This document shows, piece after piece, positions 1-10,813 of a DNA stretch of 64,000 bases (position 1 is its first letter; every line of letters starts with the position of its first letter). Where the stretch lies: positions 62,001 through 126,000 of the forward strand of contig JABANP010000119.1 of the NCBI GenBank assembly GCA_013115135.1, given 5' to 3'. The stretch comes from Perkinsus olseni (lineage: Eukaryota > Perkinsozoa > Perkinsida > Perkinsidae). A program made the translations under genes and the position numbers. Below the pieces are notes generated by a model. The model worked only from the letters and a program-made list of their open reading frames with translations. It was not told where the DNA came from and searched no databases.

Positions 1-692
1 CAAAGTCCGGACTATGACAGGCATACTGTGCCTCTAATTTGAAGAGGGAACTCTTTTCTCATTTGATTGAGGAAGTGCCTTGGCTCGCCCGTACCGTGTA
101 ACCGAGTATCTCTCCGAAAGCGAGGGTGTTAAAAGAAATTATTGACGAACAACATAGGTCACACATGTGCGGCAATCAGGCACGATTGGAGCTGTCAAAC
201 AGCAGCGTCAGTCTGTTATATGGAGTGTTGTTAGTGATACGGCATACAGTCTGTAACGAAAAACGTGAAACCTACAGAGATGAGGCCATTATGCCACATA
301 GCTGCGCTCAGTGCTTCTTAACTCCCGTAGGTGTTCAACCGCCATTCTCGTGTGGCATAGCGGCATCATTTTCGCATGTTGCTTCTTCTGCTCGTTACGC
401 ACTGTATAACTGTACGAGTCGTGAGTGGTAGATCAGGAGTTATCGGGAGGACTGAGAAAGTTATACATGGCCGATGAAAGGCTACGATGGGCGTTGCCAT
501 CTGTTATGGATTTCACAACCTGTCCCCTTGACGAAGCTTGATTGTCTTAGCTCGTCCACTCTCTAGCTCCAGGGCGTATCTTATAGCCTGGCATTCATCA
601 AGTGTATTCGGTTGTTGGTGTTCATTCGTTGTTCTGGTGGCAAAGATACAGTTGTGGCATCTCAGTTTACATTCGTTTTTATTATTGTTATT
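1..692. other. 5' stretch without a supported gene
   Basis: No conserved coding could be recognised here. A 101-codon open frame on the plus strand at 126-431 begins with a non-ATG codon and shows no domain, low complexity or membrane pattern, so it is not called. The last 100 bases before 693 are T-rich (for example TTCGTTTTTATTATTGTTATT just before the ATG), which suits a 5' leader of the dehydrogenase gene. No repeat or RNA gene seen. Confidence 0.4.
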
Positions 693-1757
693 ATGGCTGA
701 AAAGCAGAGTCTCCCTGTAATCCTTTCTATGGGTGCTTATCCATTCAACTTCCTCGAGTGGGTTGCTATGATTGTGATTATGCTATTATGCACTCCTATC
801 ATTCTCATCGGTTTGTTGTTGAACGTGTTGGTCCACCTTCTACAACGACCGCTCTTCAATATGGGTTATCCTTATAACCTCAAGCCAGTGAGGGCCTCTC
901 GTGACGAGTATGCTGTTGTTACCGGCGCGTCCAAGGGTCTTGGTCGTGAGTTTGCAATGAAGTTGGCAAAGGCTGGTTGGAGTCTCGTCATCTCCGCTCG
1001 TAACGAGAAGTTGTTGAACGAGTTGAAGGACACTTTGGTGAAGACCTACGGCCCTAGTTGCAAGGTTATCGTCGTCGCCTGTGATTTGTCATGTGATGAA
1101 GGTCTTGCCAAGCTCCGTGCTGCCGTTGATGATCTTCCAGTCACCCTCGCTGTTCTAAATGCTGGTGGTATGTATTCATGTGATATCGTCAATCTCGAGC
1201 CCGAGAAGTTGGAAGCTCAGATCCGTCTGAATGTCATCCAACAGGTGATGCTCTCACAGTACTTCATGGCCCATCACTTCGTTCCTCGTGGAAAGGGTCG
1301 TGTCTGCATCATCAGCTCTATTGTTGCACACGCTCTTGGAAGTGCCAACGCCTTCTACTACAGTTCAAAGTGCTTCCTGACTCAGTGGGGTAAATGCCTT
1401 GATCACGAGTGCCGTACTCTTGGTCCCGGTGTTCTCACTATTCAGCCCGGTGCCATGAACGATACCAACTTCAGTACTGCTGCTGGTTGCAAGGCGTCTC
1501 CTCTCTTCACACTCTTCGACATGCCCTCCGACAAGTGCACCGATGAGGTCGTTTGGAGGATTCAGAATGATGATCCTCGGATCGCTACTGGTGTTCACAC
1601 CATCGGTTTCAAGAATCAGTTCTTGGTTGCCCTCGAGTCCTGGCTTAGTGATAGCTTTGCTGCCTGGGTTGGTAGGATGGAAATGCTCCAGCCCAACACT
1701 CCCTATCTTCGTAGTATGAATGCTAGAGAGAGTAAGCTCGCACTCCATTCTCAGTGA
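693..1757 (+). CDS. Membrane-anchored short-chain dehydrogenase/reductase
   Basis: A single-exon 354-residue protein. It starts at the first ATG after a T-rich leader; the frame stays open upstream to 612 but only with non-ATG codons. Residues about 18-48 form a long hydrophobic anchor (FLEWVAMIVIMLLCTPIILI). The Rossmann NAD(P) motif TGASKGLG follows at about residue 75, then the NAG structural motif and the catalytic Ser...YxxxK set (SSIVAHALG...YYSSK). An N-terminal membrane anchor before an SDR fold is typical of very-long-chain 3-oxoacyl-CoA reductases and 17-beta-hydroxysteroid dehydrogenase 12 relatives, which reduce 3-oxoacyl-CoA in the ER elongase cycle. That substrate is inference. 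It is one of the few intronless genes here and uses C-ending codons strongly, which may mean high expression. The downstream gene is convergent. Confidence 0.88.
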   Translation: MAEKQSLPVILSMGAYPFNFLEWVAMIVIMLLCTPIILIGLLLNVLVHLLQRPLFNMGYPYNLKPVRASRDEYAVVTGASKGLGREFAMKLAKAGWSLVISARNEKLLNELKDTLVKTYGPSCKVIVVACDLSCDEGLAKLRAAVDDLPVTLAVLNAGGMYSCDIVNLEPEKLEAQIRLNVIQQVMLSQYFMAHHFVPRGKGRVCIISSIVAHALGSANAFYYSSKCFLTQWGKCLDHECRTLGPGVLTIQPGAMNDTNFSTAAGCKASPLFTLFDMPSDKCTDEVVWRIQNDDPRIATGVHTIGFKNQFLVALESWLSDSFAAWVGRMEMLQPNTPYLRSMNARESKLALHSQ

Positions 1758-2250
1758 GCCTTACAGATTTAATGCCTGGCGAGCTTCGCCTACTGACTCT
1801 GTCGCGGAGGTCGACTCTAGCCAGAATCATTGGTCACGTTAAGTGACAGATTTCGTATTCGTGTGCTCTGTGTATGGAACCACGACGATGCGGTTCCGCT
1901 TCAGTGGTTCCGCTCTAACTCTAATGTTCTCCACTGAAACCAGTGTACTGTTGCGTTTGAGATGACAGTTGGGCTGTTCTTATGGCGTGAAGTTGATTCT
2001 GGTCATAATCATCAATCACGAGCCGGCAGGAGAGTGAGCTTCTACAGTTTATCTCGATAACTGTGCATTCAACAACGCAAGACTCGGCGACGGAGGAACT
2101 CAAGTTGTGTAGATTAGTAGCACACTGGCATCATCAGTTGTGCTTCCAGTAATTCGATAAGGGAACATTACAGTTGAAATTCGACAAGAGTTTATTGACG
2201 GTTAATCCTACGACTTGCAATAATTCGTCATCAATATTATATGCTTTCGC
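1758..2250. other. Convergent intergenic region
   Basis: About 490 bases between the tail-to-tail ends of the dehydrogenase and the MBOAT gene. It contains only short chance frames. It must hold both 3' untranslated regions, but no polyadenylation signal could be assigned with confidence. Confidence 0.5.
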
Positions 2251-4908
2251 TCACTCAGCTGCAGCCATTTTGGGAGTCATCGCCACGGGTGACTTCGCTG
2301 ACCACTCTTTTCTAAGAGCTTCTTGTTGACGCACATACAACATTACATGCGCAGCCGCTACGAACGCTAAGAATAGGGCTATGCTTGGTCCCCAGCTGAA
2401 CCCTCGCTTGATAGAATCTACAGTGGTAGGAGTCTAAGACGGCATCTCCCGACACATGATCACTCACTCGTTACGATGTGTAGTCCGTTGGGCCCATATG
2501 AGAATCCGATCAGATTGGCAGACATCAGCAATAGAATGTTCATGGCTGCACCAAGAGCACAAAGATACTTATACCTGGATTGAAGGATAGCCCATGATGA
2601 TTGGAAATCGGGGTATGGTCATTACCATGGGGAGCGTCTCAAGGGTAAAGCCCAATCCTGTTTCTGTATCGTAAGAGATACTATGATCTCTGGTATCATC
2701 ATCGCGCACACAGCCCATGCCCACTGCAACATCTGTAGTTGTAGTTCATGCCATACGGCAACGAAAGTGAAGATAACCCAGATCTGATGCCAAACACTTG
2801 ATCGGTCGAGCGGTGTAGAATAGCTTACATTGAGGAACTTATACTTGGTGCCTCCCAGGGGTATGTAGATGTATCGTATGAGCCATTGGTTGTACGATCT
2901 ATGCCAAGACCGCCAGAACTGTGTACAACCTGAGAACTCAAAACTCACTGGTTGTGGCGTGCGCTAAGAGCTCACTGTAGTTGTTGAAGACGCATCGAGT
3001 CATGTTCTCCGGGGTTTCTACTCCATCACAGAGGGCCCAGAGGCGGAAGAATCGCCAGATTATGACAAACTTCAACCATATGAAAAATAGTGACTGAAAG
3101 AAGAGAAGTCCTGGACTGCAGTGGCAGTGGCGGTGGCAAGACTCACGAAAAGTGATACGAATACTAGATTGGGACCGGACATACCAGCGAGGTTCTGAAA
3201 GAACAGGTGAATACTTTGTGAGGTACCGGCCAGATGGCGCAGTGACATTCACTGACCTGAGCACTGTCAGAGCCTTTGGCTATTATATTAGCCCAGCAAT
3301 AGTGCTGATATAGGGACATCAAAAATAAACATAGAACCCAACGAATAGCGTATATGGTGATCTGATCATCATAGAGTGCCCCTAAAGTCTATGGCAGCAG
3401 TGGTAGTACTACCTTTCCTCACAGAGAAAGTCGTCTGAGGTTGGTAGACATAAGTAACGAAGGCGTTGAAGGTGAGTATAGGTCCAGCTACGTAGAGTGG
3501 TGCATACAAAATATAGGCCTGGCAGGAGAGAAGTCATCAGTAACCGCAATGGTCGCCCATAGGCCAGTACAATCCGTTGTATTACCATGTAAAGTGCAGT
3601 AGAGTGGTAGAACCGGATAGGGAGATTGGTCCGTACCCTCATTTTATAATCCCCTCCTTGGGGCGAAACGGGCTTGTATCCCTACCCATGGTCTCATCGT
3701 AGAACAGGAGCGATAGTACTACTACCTTCCCAGTGTCCTCCTCATCAGATTCCAAATCCTTTAGTTCTGAAGTTCCCCTCGGGGTGCTCGGCGGACGATC
3801 TCGTATTGCCCAGTAGTAGTCCATAACGTATGATATCATACGCAACATTACCATGTTGTAGACGATCTGCCACCGCTGCGACTGGCCCCAACTGAAGGCG
3901 ATAAACTCCTTACGGAAGCAAGTTAGGGCGACACGTACTGGTCAAGAAATGAGAGCCATGAAGCGATCGCTGCGAAGCGGAACCCATCGTAGTAGCGCAC
4001 TGCCACGAGGAACCCCATGTTAATTGCCCACATGGTGCCGGGGACCTGAGTATTATCAAATAACATCATCTTCCCAGTACCTCAGGGCCAACATTCTTGA
4101 ACACGGGATAGATATCTTAACTTAATACATCGTGAATTGTGGTGCGAGTATGAAGGGAACACCGTATGATAGTTAACGCAAGCAGCGTGCTTCGCGGCCT
4201 ATCCGATTTTGGCGTACAACGGGCGCAGAGGTTTACTGAAGTCTTGCCAGAAACCTTCCCTTTACTAACCTCCTCCCGTTGATACTACCCATCTGAATTG
4301 CACTGAATCCTTCCCTCGCCGTAACATGCTCTCAACGGTTATCTTATTAGCCAGCACCGCTCCCAGTAGGAATACAGCATAGGCTCGATGGAGGTACACT
4401 ACGTAGCCAACGCCCACAATCAACTGGAATGTCAAGTACCCTCGGGGGCCCGTATAATACCGTATGAACCTGTCGAGAACTAGACCCCACCAACTGGGTA
4501 ATCATGACCTACCTCGATAAGACAGTGTGGGCGCATGCAAATACGAGGAGTATTGGCAGATTCAACCGGAATGAATTCCACTGCGGATCGGACCAATCAG
4601 CTCGTCGATCGGTGAAGGGCAGTGACCCTGACAGAACGCTGCTACTAGATGGAGCGATACGCGCTTTCCTGTTACTCCATAGTACCTGCGTAGAGGGGTT
4701 TAAGTCGTCCCTCATCCAATAGCTCATCACCAAGCCTTCTGACACTATCCATAGCATAGAGTAGTGCCACGGCAAGGTATATAATGTAGACAGATATCTC
4801 TGTCTTCGACCATACTAACGGAGGGTCCGCTGCAGGCTTACGGCAAGATGACATGATTGAACAACAATACTGTGGCGGCCATACGCGGGTGAGGATAATC
4901 CATTGCAT
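2251..4908 (-). CDS. MBOAT-family O-acyltransferase (GUP1/HHAT-like)
   Basis: Multi-exon gene read from an ATG at 4908 (an internal ATG would start at MSSCRKP) to TGA at 2251-2253. The central exon at 2622-2948 carries the MBOAT signature [20 protein letters not shown] followed by LGG and the catalytic-His helix FTFVAVWHE. The N-terminal part ([19 protein letters not shown] ... [20 protein letters not shown]) resembles the start of yeast Gup1, and joining it needs removal of a clean 58-nt phase-1 intron near 4631-4688. The C-terminal exon includes [19 protein letters not shown], and the protein ends PKMAAAE. MBOAT enzymes of this branch remodel GPI-anchor lipids or acylate proteins in the ER; which one is not decidable here. 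Exon borders in the middle (3265-4500) were not all resolved. Confidence 0.85.
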
Positions 4909-4911
4909 TCA

Positions 4912-5927
4912 CTGCGATAGTAACAACATAGCGTGCGGTGGATCGTCGGACGAGACGGACCGGTCAACGTCGACGAGACGCCATCGCGTTTTTTCCTTTT
5001 TTTTCAGGACCGTGACGCGGTAAAAGCTGTCTTACCGATGGCTGGCATTTGTTACCAGGTACCGTCCTCAGCGCTCTCTGATATTCGAAGAGGTTCAGCA
5101 GAGGAATCTATTCTTTACGAATTCTCAGATTATTATCTTAAGAACAGAACCACCGAGCTCGGAGTTTTCATTCGCGGTGCTGATTCATTGTCAGAGGATA
5201 GCCAAAGATCCTTCTGCCAAGAAGCTCTCCTTATACATCGTGCCCGATCCGCCTAGCAGGCAGTGGCACAGCGGGTCATCGATGTTACTATTCCCTCTGA
5301 GGGGATCCCTCCTACCCTTACGTATCCCGCTAATCCACTGGTTTGTTCCATTACCGTTCCAGTAGGCACCAAACGCATACAGTTCGACAGCGTATTGTTG
5401 TAGCATAGATCACGAACGCTCAATCTATCGCAGACTGTTCTCCTCCCGCGTGGACAACTCGACTACGCACCTTCGTCAGCTATGTACATGCGTGTTGTGT
5501 GCTGCGACGTCGTTATCATGCGGAGGGACGGGGAAAAGTGGCTCCATGGTGGATGATATCGAGACACCTGGGGATTCACGTGTTCATTTCCTGTCGACTG
5601 GGCAGCCATGAATCCCAAGCGCCATAATAGAGTCTTCTTTGCAGCAAGAGTTCTCAACTTCAATCAGATTCCAGTGAAGGGGCACACAACTTCAAATGCG
5701 TTTCCTCAATACTTTTCTTTTATGATGTCTCCGCTGTTAAGCACTCACAGCTGATAGGCCTTGTGTTGAGTGATGCTTGGACGTATCGGGTTGGACGTGA
5801 AGCTGCTGCTCATTGTTACCTCAGACCGTGTCCTAGTACACGTGTCAACTGTGTCGATAGTATCACGTTTGCTGCAGTAATGCTTCTAAATAAGTTTTGA
5901 AGGCGCCAAAGCTTCACAACAAGAGTA
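4912..5927 (+). other. Probable coding exons of an unrecognised gene
   Basis: The plus strand shows protein-like stretches: SEGIPPTLTYPANPLVCSIT (about 5290-5350) and LPRGQLDYAPSSAMYMRVVC (about 5440-5500), separated by frame changes that could be introns. A run TTTTTTTTCAG at about 4997-5007 is a strong acceptor-like site, either for an intron or for trans-splicing. No domain was recognised and no continuous model could be built, so no start or stop is claimed. The stretch also holds a 23-nt sequence (5221-5243) repeated in inverted orientation at 33628-33650. Confidence 0.3.
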
Positions 5928-7084
5928 TGGACAATAAGAAGCTTCGAGAGAGTGTGGCGAACGATATGGTATCAGCGATAGAGGCCTGGGTCTACACAAC
6001 GCTTTTAGTGTCCGAGTGTTACCCGAGGTAGTTCCGATGCTGTGAGGTCCTTCCATGTAAAGCGGCGATTGTATCTATCTCAGGATCATATTCGAGCGGA
6101 TACCTATCTTCAGATATTGGCGACGGCCTTGGAGCATTCAATGCATGGGGGTGCAAGTGCGCATCTCTGCAGAACTATGTAGTGTACCATGGATCCCGGG
6201 GCCTCTAGTCAAGGCAATCGCGCTAGCTGGGGCGTCTGGGAGGGGATCTTGTCGGGAGAGGGGGTAACGATTAGGTACGCCTTGCATGCAGAGGTCTCCA
6301 AGAGGCGTTGCTGTTGAACCGAGTGAAGTCGGTCATTGTATCAGTTGATCAGGATGATGATGATGATGATCGTGACGTGAACGTATGCTCGCCATTACTG
6401 AGGTATGTGAACAGTACCAATGCCTTCGACCGTAGCACCGCTCCGTTTATCAGATACGTAGTGGAGTTCCCAAGTGATGTGTGCAAGGCTGTTGCCCAGC
6501 GTGCAGTGGAGGGCCACGGGAGGAACGCAACACCTATCGATGCCAGATATATCATTTGCGAGTGATAGAATCGAGTATGGCTGTGGGCTTGTGAGTTTCT
6601 TCTCAAGGCCAATTCAAGAACTCCTCCTGGCAACTGAGCGGCAAGCTCCTCCAGGGTACCCGGGCAAGGATGGCAAGCGTAGATGGAAACTCATGTTTGA
6701 GAGCAAGCCGGTGCTCAATACCTCAGGTGGGCCCTTTCCCCACCACGCTTCAGGTCATCTATCATCGTCTCGGGTGGATTGTCCCAGGTGGTGGCTCACG
6801 ACGAGTGGAGCGTGTCCAAGATCGGCCACTGAAGGTGCCAAAACTGTGGGCTGAGGCTACCGGCACTACGAAGGTATCACAGCAGCAGTTCGGAAAGGGT
6901 GACACTCTCAGAAGGTCGGTTGGACAACGCGAGCGTTTGGATCGGAACAAATGTTCGCAGGGCTCCGCTGAGCAGTGCAGCACTGGAGCGCACTGGAAGA
7001 GGTCGAGTAAGCGAGAAAGATGCGGATAAGATTTCACTCGGTGAAGATGTCATCATCAACTCGTACCTCGATGCCCGCTTCTGA
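5928..7084 (+). CDS. Hypothetical protein, multi-exon
   Basis: Begins at ATG 5928 (MDNKKLRESVANDMVSAIEAW), with a likely donor right after. A later exon reads LYLSQDHIRADTYLQILATA. A GAT trinucleotide run at 6353-6370 encodes a short aspartate tract in the frame of VKSVIVSVDQ, followed by a plausible folded segment (RSTAPFIRYVVEFPSDVC). The final frame ends ISLGEDVIINSYLDARF with TGA at 7082-7084. The exon chain between these pieces is uncertain. Weak resemblance of the middle segment to the N-terminal region of tRNA methyltransferase TRM11 was considered but is not supported by any catalytic motif. Function unknown. Confidence 0.35.
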
Positions 7085-7341
7085 CATTCCTCGGTCATAC
7101 TCAACCAATCTGTTCAAGCAACCCGCTACAATTGGTGTCTTCTCCGAACCTCAGTGTTACTGGATGGCTCATAGGCCCTGTCGCCATGGGAATTTTGGTG
7201 AACTGCGTTACCAAAGCCGTGTTGTTGCTGTTATAACAGCGAATGCGAGATGCCGTGTAAATGCATTTGGCGAGCGAGGAGGCATGGCTGCTGCTCCGGC
7301 TTTTAGAGGGAGAACTCCGTCTGACTCGCGTGATTGAGGTC

Positions 7342-7413
7342 CAACAAGATGGTCTTCGGACTTGAGTGTTGACTATGAGTGCGACAACAAGATGGTCCTT
7401 GGACTCGAATGAG
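7342..7413. repeat. Imperfect direct duplication, 43-nt spacing
   Basis: CAACAAGATGGTC occurs at 7342-7354 and again at 7385-7397. Each copy is followed by a near-identical GGACTTGAGTG / GGACTCGAATG segment. Two copies only. Confidence 0.7.
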
Positions 7414-7480
7414 TTGAATTAGGTCCGCCGAAGTTTATATGTAGCGTAACCATCAGCAATACTGCGGAGGGTTTGTATTG

Positions 7481-7503
7481 TCACTGTGAGAATCTCACAG
7501 TGA
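7481..7503. repeat. Perfect 11-bp hairpin with 1-nt loop
   Basis: TCACTGTGAGA, then A, then TCTCACAGTGA: eleven base pairs around a single base. It lies in gene-poor DNA with no T-run, so it is not a bacterial-type terminator. Confidence 0.8.
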
Positions 7504-7737
7504 GCTCCCCAGACTACGTGACGATGACGTGAAGAACGTACAACAGCTGGTTAGTACGTGGTCATGAGAGGCTTGAAGCGTGAGTGGTGTCCTGACTTGT
7601 TAAAATCCCAACTCTAACAGGGTGTTCAGAAAGATCAGCCGGAATAAACTCTAGGAGGTATTCTTAGAATCGATTCGCAGAATTGATTCCCGAGTCGTGT
7701 TCAGAGGATCCCATTCTCAGATATCTCGGAATGTTTT

Positions 7738-7758
7738 CCAGAATCGATTCTAGAAATG
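7738..7758. repeat. GAATCGATTC palindromic element, copy 1
   Basis: CCAGAATCGATTCTAGAAAT. The core AGAATCGATTCT is a perfect palindrome. A degenerate sister copy is at 7666-7677 (AGAATCGATTCG). Related copies lie at 34254, 48463 and 53896. Confidence 0.65.
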
Positions 7759-8300
7759 TTTTCGACGGACCGAATTCTCAGAATGCATTCTTAAAATGAA
7801 TACCGGATAAGTGTTTCATGCCCGACGTCTGGTAGCCCACAAGCGTCTGCCCTCCGACAGGCGTCGCTGGTCTAGCGGTAGAGCGCCCTCTCGTTATCCG
7901 CAAGACCGTGAGGTGGGTTCTTGGGCACGGTGGGTCATGGATGTCGATGGTGGCTTTCACGCGTGACGCGTCACGATTTGCTATACGCCGTGAAATACAG
8001 AAATCCACTAAGAATATGTGGAGGTCTCTGAGTGCGTCGAGTGTGCAAATCGGAGTAGCCGTGGAGTGGGACTCTGAGACCTCGCTAGGTTAGTGATAGT
8101 GTTACTTAGACTATGACATTCAGATATCAGAGCGAAATTCGACTTCTTCGAGGAATTATGAGTTGCGCACCATGTATGCTAAGAATGTGTGGAGGGGTGT
8201 ATTCGCTCAGAAAACGATTTTCTCATACCGAAATTTCGCATTCTGGAATACGAAATTGTTTCGTAATACTACCTGAAGTCTACTGAGCACGTTCACAATC

Positions 8301-8411
8301 CATTCTGGAACACTCTCCAGAATGTATTTCGCCCCGGAATTGAAATTTCCGAAATTTTCGGGGACAGTTCTCTGAACGCGGTTTTGGTGTTTTGCATTCT
8401 GGAGAGTGTTC
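8301..8411. repeat. Inverted repeat, 17-bp arms with nested hairpins
   Basis: Left arm GAACACTCTCCAGAATG at 8308-8324 and right arm CATTCTGGAGAGTGTTC at 8395-8411 are exact reverse complements, 70 nt apart. The left arm is itself part of a nested hairpin, CATTCTGGA / TCCAGAATG, at 8301-8324. The spacer holds a further imperfect CCCCGGAATT / AATTTTCGGGG stem. It resembles a small foldback element or MITE. Confidence 0.75.
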
Positions 8412-8837
8412 GACTCCGCTCGACTCGACTCTAGACCTAGGGGGGAGAGTATTCTGAGTTTCAGAATTGGCCATTCTGGGCGAGCGCGATGTAAAATGCT
8501 CGCTCTATGCGTCGCTCCGCCGAGCCATAAAAATCTTCCTCGAGACTCCTTTGACTTGTCACCATTACTGTTGTTACCAATAACTCAGTACGCGGTTGAT
8601 GATTGAGGCGGTCCTGCCTACACCGTTATACAGCGACACTGTTCTAACCCTCCTTACGAAGTCTGGCGTAATCATCCAAGATAGATGGCGCGGAGGGGGC
8701 CCATCTTGCCGCTGTTCCAGGATCATCGTGCTGATCAGGGGCTTCGAGAGAGTTTTACCAGCACTCGGTTATGGGAGGGGCGGGCGGCATTGTTGTACCT
8801 GTAGTTTTGAAATAATATTTTCATAAAGAAGTTGTTA

Positions 8838-10396
8838 ATGTCTGCTGGCCCTTCATCATTATCTGATACTATTGCTGCTAATACTCCAGGGACCCATCTT
8901 GTTAACAAGGATAAGGTCTCTCTAGAGGACTTCGTTCTGATCAAGGTTATTGGTAAAGGAAGTTATGGAAAGGTAGAATATGATGATCGGGATTGCCGAG
9001 TTGACATAGAGACTGCTCAGGTGATGCTTGTCCGATATAAGAAGGATAATAATGTGTATGCTATGAAGATGCTGAGGAAGGAAAACGTTATGAAGCGGAA
9101 CCAGGTACGAGGAGGTCTAGGAGGAGTGCTTGGCTGTACTTGGTAGCGTGGTGGCAGGTGGAACATACCCGTACGGAGCGCAATGTGCTGGAAACAGTAT
9201 CCCATCCCTTCATTGTCGAATCTGGTGTACGCGTTCCAGACTCCAAAGAAGCTCTATTTCATACTGGAGTACTGCCCAGTAAGGAGCATGTTATTCTCTG
9301 GCTATTAATGGAAGCTTATCTATTTAGGGTGGCGAATTATTCTTCCATTTATCTCGGGCTCAGCGATTCTCCGAGAATAGATGCCGATTTTACGCCTCGG
9401 AGATTCTGCTGGCCATCGAGTACCTCCATAAGTACGACATCGTCTACCGAGATCTCAAGTAGGAGGGCTAGGGATGGTTGGAGGACGGTTGTGATGGCTG
9501 CTCACTCTTGTCTTTTTTCAGGCCCGAGAACGTACTGCTAGATGCTGAGGGCCATGTTAAGCTTACAGATTTCGGATTGTCCAAGGAGGGTAGTAGAGCC
9601 GCCGTGTTGTTTCGATTCCCTCTTGAAGAGCGAGGAGTTGTGTCTTCATATTTAGCTTCATTTCAGGTATTATGGATAACTCTTCGGCCAAGTCTATGTG
9701 TGGTACACCGGAGTACCTAGCACCCGAGATATTAGAGAAAAAAGGCCATGGAAAGGCTGTGGATTGGTAGTATCTTAGGTTCATCATAGGCATATCCACA
9801 TTCGGTCCTGCTAGGTATTCCCTTGGTGCCCTGATGTATGAGATGCTTACTGGTCTGCCACCTTTCTACACCCGAGACAGGGAAAAGCTGTTCGAGAGGA
9901 TTAGGTAGTAGTGGAACTAGGCTGATGAGTGTCTGATGATGTACTGCAGGCACGGCGAACTATCATACCCGTCCTACATCTCCCCTATAGCAAAGAATCT
10001 ATTAGAACAGCTTCTCTGTCGTGACCCTAACAGGCGTCTAGGATCGGGACCGGCAGATGCCCAGGATATCAAAAGTCATCCTTTCTTCCAAGGAGTTGAC
10101 TGGTGAGGAGAGGCATCACCTCTGGGCCTTGTATACATTCAATAGTGCTTGCAGGAACGCCATGTTGTCTCGCCAAGTGACGCCTCCGTTCAAGCCATCT
10201 GTATCGACTCAGACTGATGTTAAGTACTTCGATAGAGAGTTTATCGATCTGCCGGCGATCAACAGTCTGGAGTACTCTGGAGCCCCAGTTGCTGATGTAG
10301 GTGTAACGCTACCCGTTGTCTCCTCAATCAGTGTTCCTGTCTTAGGTGCACCATTTCGATGGTTTCACGTACCAGCCATCGAATCTTCCCCGATAG
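8838..10396 (+). CDS. AGC-family serine/threonine kinase (S6K/SGK/PKB-like, no PH domain)
   Basis: ATG at 8838 begins [20 protein letters not shown]; only about 35 residues precede the kinase domain. Joined exons give the glycine loop GKGSYGKV, the lysine strand VYAMKM, the catalytic loop YRDLKPEN split by an intron, DFGLSK, and the activation segment [10 protein letters not shown]. After the domain come the AGC turn-type sequence [15 protein letters not shown] and the C-terminal hydrophobic motif FDGFTY, ending with TAG at 10394-10396. Eight or so introns of about 45-60 nt are needed. The hydrophobic and turn motifs imply activation by PDK1-like and TORC2-like kinases; this is family knowledge. 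One base (near 9218) breaks the frame between HPFIV and NLVYAFQT with no room for an intron. Confidence 0.9.
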
Positions 10397-10813
10397 GCTT
10401 GGGTGTTCGCATGAGGTGATGTTAGCATGCGACACCCTACACCGCTCTCGTTGTCTAAATTGCTGTTATGTATTATTGTTTAACACGAGGGTGCTGCTGG
10501 TGCTGGTACTGCTGCGTAACATCATCATCACGGCAGATATCGTCGAAGTACCAACTATCGCTATAACCGAAAACTTCATTGCCATCGATTTACCGGTTTC
10601 ATTTACCTTCACCACTAATGCTAGTACAACCACAACAACTACAACACTCATCGAGTCATCACCATGCTGTTGTGTTCGATGATGTCTATTGGGTTGGGTA
10701 GTCTACAAGTGCGTAGAGCATGGAGTCACAAGCTGATCTACTCGACGCCGCTGAAGGGTATGTCAGCAATCGGATAGCGGTAATCTGATGGAAGTAGTAC
10801 TTGGGCTGTGGCA
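10397..10813. other. Intergenic, low-complexity
   Basis: About 420 bases between the kinase and the next gene. The stretch 10487-10520 is CTG-rich and 10618-10645 is an ACAACA-type run. No gene was recognised. It probably holds the kinase 3' end and the next promoter. Confidence 0.4.

Larger units (their letters stand above)
7085..8837. other. Repeat- and hairpin-rich gene-poor region
   Basis: About 1.75 kb with no supported gene. It holds a 43-nt-spaced duplication (7342-7413), a near-perfect hairpin (7481-7503), repeated GAATC/GATTC boxes (7660-7800), a tRNA-D-arm-like stretch (about 7863-7935) and a large inverted repeat (8301-8411). Composition shifts to AT-rich GAATTC-like words, unlike the flanking genes. 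This looks like decayed non-autonomous mobile DNA and includes the AGC-kinase promoter at its right end. Confidence 0.5.

Noticed and set aside
1365..1748. 127-codon minus-strand frame inside the dehydrogenase gene
   Set aside because: Antisense shadow of a well-supported SDR coding sequence with its catalytic motifs.
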